Source: JAUILH01 sp964230215
GTDB taxonomy: Bacteria > Bacteroidota > Bacteroidia > Flavobacteriales_D > JAUILH01
Length of the DNA: 64,000 nt
Assembly (NCBI GenBank): GCA_964230215.1
Contig: CAXRGQ010000016.1
Location: forward strand, 620,001-684,000
Direction: 5' to 3'
Shown: positions 59,200 through 64,000 of the stretch, piece after piece
Layout of the letters: every line of letters begins with the position of its first letter
Numbering within the stretch: position 1 is the first letter of the stretch
Made by a program: the position numbers and the translations under genes
The notes under the pieces: model-generated
What the model was told of the DNA's origin: nothing
The model's input: only the letters and a program-made list of their open reading frames with translations
The model's database searches: none

Positions 59200-59520
59200 C
59201 TATGCTTGTGTAGTAGGTCCTCCAAAGTTCATTGGAATTCCTTGACCTGGATCTGAGTCTTTTATAGGCCCGTGAATGGACTCAAACTTGCTGATATTAT
59301 CTAACAGAGCATTAGCCAATCTTTTTGCATGCTGTGGCGTTAAAAAAACTCTAGACTTAACCTTCGCTTTCGGCACACCCGGCATAACCTTAATGAAATC
59401 TAATACAAACTCGGAATTAGAGTGAGTAATTACTGCTAAGTTACTGTAGATACCTTCTGCTACTTCTTCGCTTAACTCAATATTTAGTTGATTGTTGTTG
59501 TTTTCGTTTTGCTCTGCCAT
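59200..59520 (-). CDS. DUF3467 protein next to rpoC
   Basis: A 106-residue protein with LNIELSEEVAEGIYSNLAVI, EFVLDFIKVMPGVPKAKVKS, and FLTPQHAKRLANALLDNISK, the DUF3467 pattern. It has no membrane segment. In Bacteroidota it often lies downstream of rpoC, as here, but its function is unknown. A hairpin terminator separates it from rpoC, so it is probably expressed only partly with rpoC or from its own promoter. It converges with the patatin gene (2 bp between stops). Confidence 0.85.
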   Translation of the reverse strand: MAEQNENNNNQLNIELSEEVAEGIYSNLAVITHSNSEFVLDFIKVMPGVPKAKVKSRVFLTPQHAKRLANALLDNISKFESIHGPIKDSDPGQGIPMNFGGPTTQA

Positions 59521-59531
59521 GTCTATAAGAT

Positions 59532-59572
59532 AAAAAATCCTGACATTCCGCCAAGGCGGAATTGTCAGGATT
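59532..59572 (-). terminator. rpoC terminator
   Basis: A long stem (59536-59552 with 59555-59572, one unpaired base) is followed on the minus strand by a run of six U (59532-59537). It lies between rpoC and the DUF3467 gene. Confidence 0.8.
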
Positions 59573-59588
59573 CAATTTTAATTTAATA

Positions 59589-62500
59589 TTAGTCTTGTTC
59601 TACTGCTTCAGACGTCTTGTTTGCCACAATCTCATCGTACTCATCTTGTGAACCTACGATTAAATTCTGGAACGCTCTAGAACCTGTACCTGCTGGAATT
59701 AAGTGACCAACAATTACGTTTTCTTTTAGTCCTAGTAATCCATCCGTCTTACCACCTACAGCTGCTTCATTAAGCACTTTAGTAGTTTCCTGGAAGGATG
59801 CAGCAGATATAAAGCTATCCGTTTGAAGAGATGCCTTAGTAATACCTTGAAGTAATGGCTTAGATGTCGCCGGAATTGCTTCACGAGCTTCAACTAAGTT
59901 TTTGTCTTGGCGTCTTAAGTGTGAGTTCTCATCTCTTAACTTTCTAGCAGATACAATCTGACCAGGTTTAAGGTTTTCAGAATCTCCAGCTTCAGTTACT
60001 ACCAATTTACCCCAGATATCATCGTTAGCCTCCATAAAGTCTACTTTATTTACAGCTTGCTTCTCTAATAACATTGTGTCACCTGGATCAAGGATTTCAA
60101 CCTTACGCATCATCTGTCTAACGATAACCTCAAAGTGCTTATCGTTAATTTTCACACCCTGTAAACGGTATACTTCCTGCACCTCATTTACTAGGTATTC
60201 TTGAACAGCTGTTGGTCCTTTAATAGATAGGATATCCGCAGGCGTAGTGGAACCATCTGATAATGGTGTTCCTGCCTTAACGTAATCATTCTCCTGAACC
60301 AAGATATGCTTTGATAGAGATACCAAGTACTTCTTAACTTCTCCAGTCTTAGATGTAATGATAATCTCACGGTTACCTCTTTTAATCTTACCGAATGCAG
60401 CAATACCATCAATCTCAGCTACAACTGCAGGGTTAGATGGATTACGTGCTTCAAATAGCTCAGTTACCCTTGGAAGACCACCTGTGATATCCCCAGACTT
60501 ACCTGCAACTCTAGGTATCTTAGCTAAGATTTCACCAGGCCCAACTTTATCTCCTTCCTGCACAGAAATATGCGCATCAACTGGTAAGTTGTACTGTTTG
60601 ATGATTTCTTTTCCTTTAACTACCTGAATTGTAGGAATCTTCTTCTTATCTCTATTCTCAGTAATTACCTTCTCAGTAAATCCAGTCTGCTCATCCACTA
60701 CTTCTCGGTAAGTTACACCCGGCTCAATATTCTCGAACTGGATTTTACCTTCTGTTTCGTTTATGATTACAGCGTTATATGGATCCCATGTACAGATAAC
60801 ATCTCCTTTCTTCACTTTCTTACCGCTCTCCACTTTCAAGTGTGAACCGTAAGGAATCATCGTTGTTGATACCGTTAAGCCAGACTTGTCATCTAATAAC
60901 TTCATCTCAGCTGAACGTCCAATAACAACTTCTACATCTCCATTTTTATCTTTCTTAGTAACTGTTCTAAGCTCTTCAATTTCAATCTTACCATTTCCTT
61001 TCGCTGTAATACTGTTCTCATCAGCAATGTTAGATGCAGTACCACCCACGTGGAATGTTCTTAGTGTTAACTGTGTTCCTGGTTCACCGATTGACTGTGC
61101 TGCAATTACACCAACTGCCTCACCAACCTGAACAGGTCTGTTAGTCGAAAGGTTTCTTCCGTAACACTTCACACATACCCCTCTTCTTGTTTCACAAGTC
61201 AATACAGACCTTACCGGCACCTCTTCAACGCCAACTTCTTCAAGCATTGCAGCTATCCCCTCAGTTACCTCAGTTGATGCTTCTACGATAACCTCACCAG
61301 TCTCTGGGTGATAGATGTCGTCTACAGTGTATCTACCTATAATTCTATCTGCTAATGGTTCGATAACTTCATTATCGTTCATTAATGCAGTAACTGTCAA
61401 ACCTCTTAAAGTTGAACAATCGTCTTCTCTTACAACTACATCCTGGGCAACGTCAACAAGTCTTCGTGTTAAGTAACCAGCATCCGCCGTCTTAAGTGCT
61501 GTATCGGCAAGACCTTTACGAGCACCGTGAGTAGAAATAAAGTACTCAAGAATCGACAGTCCTTCTTTAAAGTTTGAAAGAATTGGGTTTTCGATAATCT
61601 CTTGGCTAGTTGAACCAGATTTCTGTGGTTTTGCCATAAGACCCCTCATACCTGATAACTGACGAATCTGCTCTTTAGAACCCCTTGCACCAGAATCCAT
61701 CATCATATAGATTGAGTTGAATCCTTGTCTGTCGTTCTTAAGCTTTTCCATCAAGGTATGCGTTAACCTTGAGTTTGTATGCGTCCAGATATCAATGATC
61801 TGGTTATATCTTTCGTTATTCGTGATAAGACCCATGTTATAGTTCATGATTACCTCATCAACTTCAGCAGCAGCCTTTTCGATTAGCTCTTCTTTCTCTT
61901 TTGGAATAATTACGTCATCTAAATTGAACGATAGTCCACCTTTAAATGCCATATAGAAACCTAATTCTTTAATATCATCCAAAAACTTAGCACAAGATGC
62001 CATTCCAGTTACTCTTAGGACTTCAGCAATAATTCCTCTAAGTGCTTTTTTAGTCAATACATCATTGATGTATCCAACTTGCTTAGGTACGTGCTTATTG
62101 AAAAGAATACGACCACACGTAGTTTCTACAATATGGTTGATTGGGTTACCTTCTTTGTCAATGTCATCCACCTTAACTTTGATGTTTGCATGCAGCTCTA
62201 ACTTTCTTTCATTGTAAGCTATAGTAACTTCTTCTGGCGAATAGAAAGTCATTCCCTCTCCCTTAACTGGCTCTTCTTTTGTACCAACCTTACTTTTTGT
62301 AATGTAGTATAAACCAAGTACCATATCCTGAGATGGTACTGCAATTGGAGCACCGTTTGCAGGGTTAAGGATATTATGAGATGCTAGCATTAAAAGCTGT
62401 GCTTCTAGAACAGCAGCATTACCTAATGGTAAATGCACGGCCATCTGGTCACCATCGAAATCGGCGTTGAATGCAGTACAAACCAATGGGTGTAACTGAA

Positions 62501-63893
62501 TCGCTTTACCTTCGATTAGTTTTGGCTGAAATGCCTGAATACCTAATCTGTGAAGCGTTGGGGCTCTGTTTAATAGTACAGGGTGTCCTTTCAATACGTT
62601 TTCAAGGATATCCCAAACAACAGGCTCTTTTCTATCAACAATTTTCTTAGCAGACTTAACCGTCTTAACGATACCTCTTTCAATCATTTTTCTGATGATA
62701 AAAGGCTTAAACAGCTCGGCAGCCATATTCTTTGGAAGACCACACTCGTGTAATTTCAAGTGAGGACCAACAACGATTACAGAACGTGCAGAATAATCAA
62801 CACGTTTACCAAGTAAGTTTTGACGGAAACGTCCTTGCTTACCTTTAAGCGAATCAGAAAGTGACTTTAATGGTCTGTTAGATTCAGTCTTAACGGCACT
62901 CGATTTTCTTGAGTTATCGAATAGTGAATCCACAGCTTCCTGAAGCATACGCTTCTCGTTTCTTAAGATAACTTCTGGAGCTTTAATCTCGATTAGTCTC
63001 TTAAGACGGTTATTTCTAATAATTACTCTTCTATATAAGTCGTTCAAATCTGAGGTAGCAAATCTACCACCATCAAGAGGAACAAGTGGACGCAATTCTG
63101 GCGGAATAACTGGCACCACTTTTACCACCATCCACTCAGGACGGTTTTCAATTCTCTCTTGAGAACCTCTCATTGCCTCAACTACTTGAAGTCTCTTAAG
63201 AGCTTCATTCTTTCTCTGCTGAGATGTCTCTGTGTTTGCTTTGTGTCTTAACTCGTAAGAAAGCGAATCTAAATCCAAACGCTTAAGTAACTCATGAAGC
63301 GCCTCAGCACCCATCTTAGCGATGAATTTGTTTGGATCTGAATCCTCTAGGTATTGGTTTTCTTTTGGAAGCGCCTCAAGGATATCAAGGTATTCTTCTT
63401 CCGTTAAGTAATCCATTTTCTCTAGTGGTTCACCTTCTTCGTTTACAGCAGGACCAGGTTGAACTACTACGTATCTCTCGTAATAGATAATTTGATCAAG
63501 CTTTTTAGTTGGAAGACCAAGAAGGTATCCAATCTTATTTGGAAGTGACTTAAAGTACCAGATGTGTGCAACAGGAACCACCAATGAGATGTGTCCCATA
63601 CGCTCACGTCTTACTTTCTTTTCAGTTACTTCAACACCACAACGGTCACAAACGATTCCTTTATATCGAATACGCTTGTATTTACCACAGTGACACTCAT
63701 AATCCTTTACAGGACCAAAAATTCTCTCACAAAACAAACCGTCGCGTTCTGGCTTGTAAGTTCTATAATTTATGGTTTCTGGTTTTAAGACCTCACCATG
63801 AGACATCTCAAGGATCATCTCTGGTGATGCAAGGCTAATAGTAATATTTGAGAAGTTACTCTTTGCCTTATTTTCTTGTCTGTAAGCCGCCAT
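59589..63893 (-). CDS. rpoC: DNA-directed RNA polymerase subunit beta'
   Basis: The 1434-residue beta' subunit. The N-terminal zinc-binding region (CHCGKYKRIRYKGIVCDRCG), the catalytic magnesium site NADFDGDQMAVH near residue 475, the bridge-helix/trigger-loop part (HGARKGLADTALKTADAGYL), and the second zinc site (CETRRGVCVKCYGRN) are all intact. It transcribes all genes as part of the core enzyme. It lies 43 bp after rpoB on the same strand, the standard rpoBC operon. A terminator and the DUF3467 gene follow. Confidence 0.98.
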   Translation of the reverse strand: MAAYRQENKAKSNFSNITISLASPEMILEMSHGEVLKPETINYRTYKPERDGLFCERIFGPVKDYECHCGKYKRIRYKGIVCDRCGVEVTEKKVRRERMGHISLVVPVAHIWYFKSLPNKIGYLLGLPTKKLDQIIYYERYVVVQPGPAVNEEGEPLEKMDYLTEEEYLDILEALPKENQYLEDSDPNKFIAKMGAEALHELLKRLDLDSLSYELRHKANTETSQQRKNEALKRLQVVEAMRGSQERIENRPEWMVVKVVPVIPPELRPLVPLDGGRFATSDLNDLYRRVIIRNNRLKRLIEIKAPEVILRNEKRMLQEAVDSLFDNSRKSSAVKTESNRPLKSLSDSLKGKQGRFRQNLLGKRVDYSARSVIVVGPHLKLHECGLPKNMAAELFKPFIIRKMIERGIVKTVKSAKKIVDRKEPVVWDILENVLKGHPVLLNRAPTLHRLGIQAFQPKLIEGKAIQLHPLVCTAFNADFDGDQMAVHLPLGNAAVLEAQLLMLASHNILNPANGAPIAVPSQDMVLGLYYITKSKVGTKEEPVKGEGMTFYSPEEVTIAYNERKLELHANIKVKVDDIDKEGNPINHIVETTCGRILFNKHVPKQVGYINDVLTKKALRGIIAEVLRVTGMASCAKFLDDIKELGFYMAFKGGLSFNLDDVIIPKEKEELIEKAAAEVDEVIMNYNMGLITNNERYNQIIDIWTHTNSRLTHTLMEKLKNDRQGFNSIYMMMDSGARGSKEQIRQLSGMRGLMAKPQKSGSTSQEIIENPILSNFKEGLSILEYFISTHGARKGLADTALKTADAGYLTRRLVDVAQDVVVREDDCSTLRGLTVTALMNDNEVIEPLADRIIGRYTVDDIYHPETGEVIVEASTEVTEGIAAMLEEVGVEEVPVRSVLTCETRRGVCVKCYGRNLSTNRPVQVGEAVGVIAAQSIGEPGTQLTLRTFHVGGTASNIADENSITAKGNGKIEIEELRTVTKKDKNGDVEVVIGRSAEMKLLDDKSGLTVSTTMIPYGSHLKVESGKKVKKGDVICTWDPYNAVIINETEGKIQFENIEPGVTYREVVDEQTGFTEKVITENRDKKKIPTIQVVKGKEIIKQYNLPVDAHISVQEGDKVGPGEILAKIPRVAGKSGDITGGLPRVTELFEARNPSNPAVVAEIDGIAAFGKIKRGNREIIITSKTGEVKKYLVSLSKHILVQENDYVKAGTPLSDGSTTPADILSIKGPTAVQEYLVNEVQEVYRLQGVKINDKHFEVIVRQMMRKVEILDPGDTMLLEKQAVNKVDFMEANDDIWGKLVVTEAGDSENLKPGQIVSARKLRDENSHLRRQDKNLVEAREAIPATSKPLLQGITKASLQTDSFISAASFQETTKVLNEAAVGGKTDGLLGLKENVIVGHLIPAGTGSRAFQNLIVGSQDEYDEIVANKTSEAVEQD

Positions 63894-63936
63894 ATCTTGT
63901 TTTATAATTTAATTCTACAATTAGTAATTTGGATGA

Positions 63937-64000
63937 TTAATCTAGAGTTACGTTAAGTCCTAAACCTCTCAATTCGTGCAGTAATACGTTGAACGACTCT
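63937..64000 (-). CDS. rpoB: DNA-directed RNA polymerase subunit beta (C-terminal end only)
   Basis: The last 20 codons of rpoB are present and read ESFNVLLHELRGLGLNVTLD before the TAA at 63937-63939. This is the usual C-terminus of the beta subunit (fold of the clamp-binding end). The rest lies beyond the window. It precedes rpoC in the rpoBC operon. Confidence 0.95.
   Translation of the reverse strand, partial: ESFNVLLHELRGLGLNVTLD

Noticed and set aside
59200..64000. Whether the rpoBC block or any other part shows foreign origin.
   Set aside because: Composition and gene order are typical of the phylum, and I see no integrase, transposase, tRNA or flanking repeat anywhere in the window.

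Overview
The window looks like part of a chromosome from a marine-type member of the Bacteroidota, probably the order Flavobacteriales. The evidence is three type IX secretion (T9SS) type A sorting tails plus the remnant of a fourth, a CHU_C-type (type B) adhesin followed by PorP/SprF-like and PorE-like genes, DUF1573 and DUF3467 genes, a long-form IspH, low G+C content, few convincing Shine-Dalgarno sequences, and several promoters of the Bacteroidota TAnnTTTG (-7) type. I see no phage, insertion sequence, CRISPR array, tRNA or rRNA. Most genes are chromosomal core or lineage-typical genes.

Layout. 1-1526: 5' part of rpsA (ribosomal protein S1, minus strand) with its promoter. 1.6-5.9 kb: an exported protein, ispH, a sulfotransferase-like protein, a TonB-like protein, a SiaC-like phosphoprotein and a small helical protein. 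5.9-10.1 kb: a large sortilin-like beta-propeller lipoprotein and an EamA transporter. 10.0-12.9 kb: a polyamine operon (SpeD-SpeE fusion, agmatinase family) followed by a second SiaC-like gene. 12.9-15.9 kb: OmpH/Skp, an S74-domain protein and a T9SS cargo protein. 16-19.4 kb: icmF, a fused B12-dependent isobutyryl-CoA mutase. 19.4-28.8 kb: small envelope proteins, YdcF, DUF481, SRPBCC, PIN-PhoH, a DoxX-like membrane protein, a phosphoesterase-like lipoprotein whose start lies inside a terminator hairpin, a T9SS tail remnant and a T9SS propeller protein. 28.9-34.6 kb: ppx, ppk1 and valS (minus). 34.7-41.5 kb: a minus-strand surface cluster (small exported protein, repeat adhesin with CHU_C tail, PorP/SprF, PorE-like OmpA protein). 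41.8-47.3 kb: three tandem DUF1573 proteins, an aminotransferase and a secreted subtilase. 47.3-51.4 kb: a soluble histidine kinase with a STAS-like partner, a NamZ-type muramidase (DUF1343) and a LolC/E-type permease. 51.5-59.2 kb: cystathionine beta-synthase-like enzyme, a metal-receptor-like protein, two related large unknown proteins and a patatin-BamA protein. 59.2-64 kb: DUF3467, rpoC and the last codons of rpoB (minus).

How the genes work together. The clearest units are polyphosphate turnover (ppk1/ppx), polyamine synthesis (speDE fusion plus ureohydrolase), T9SS surface display (adhesin, PorP/SprF, PorE-like), and the rpoB-rpoC-DUF3467 block. Two stand-alone SiaC homologues and a STAS-like/histidine-kinase pair point to partner-switching regulation, although no SiaA, SiaB or response regulator is in view. 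I did not find a clearly new defence or mobile system. The most unusual local structures are the start codon inside a perfect terminator stem (26586-26614), the adjacent T9SS tail remnant (27416-27574), the DUF1573 trio, and a subtilase with Glu where the catalytic Asp is expected.
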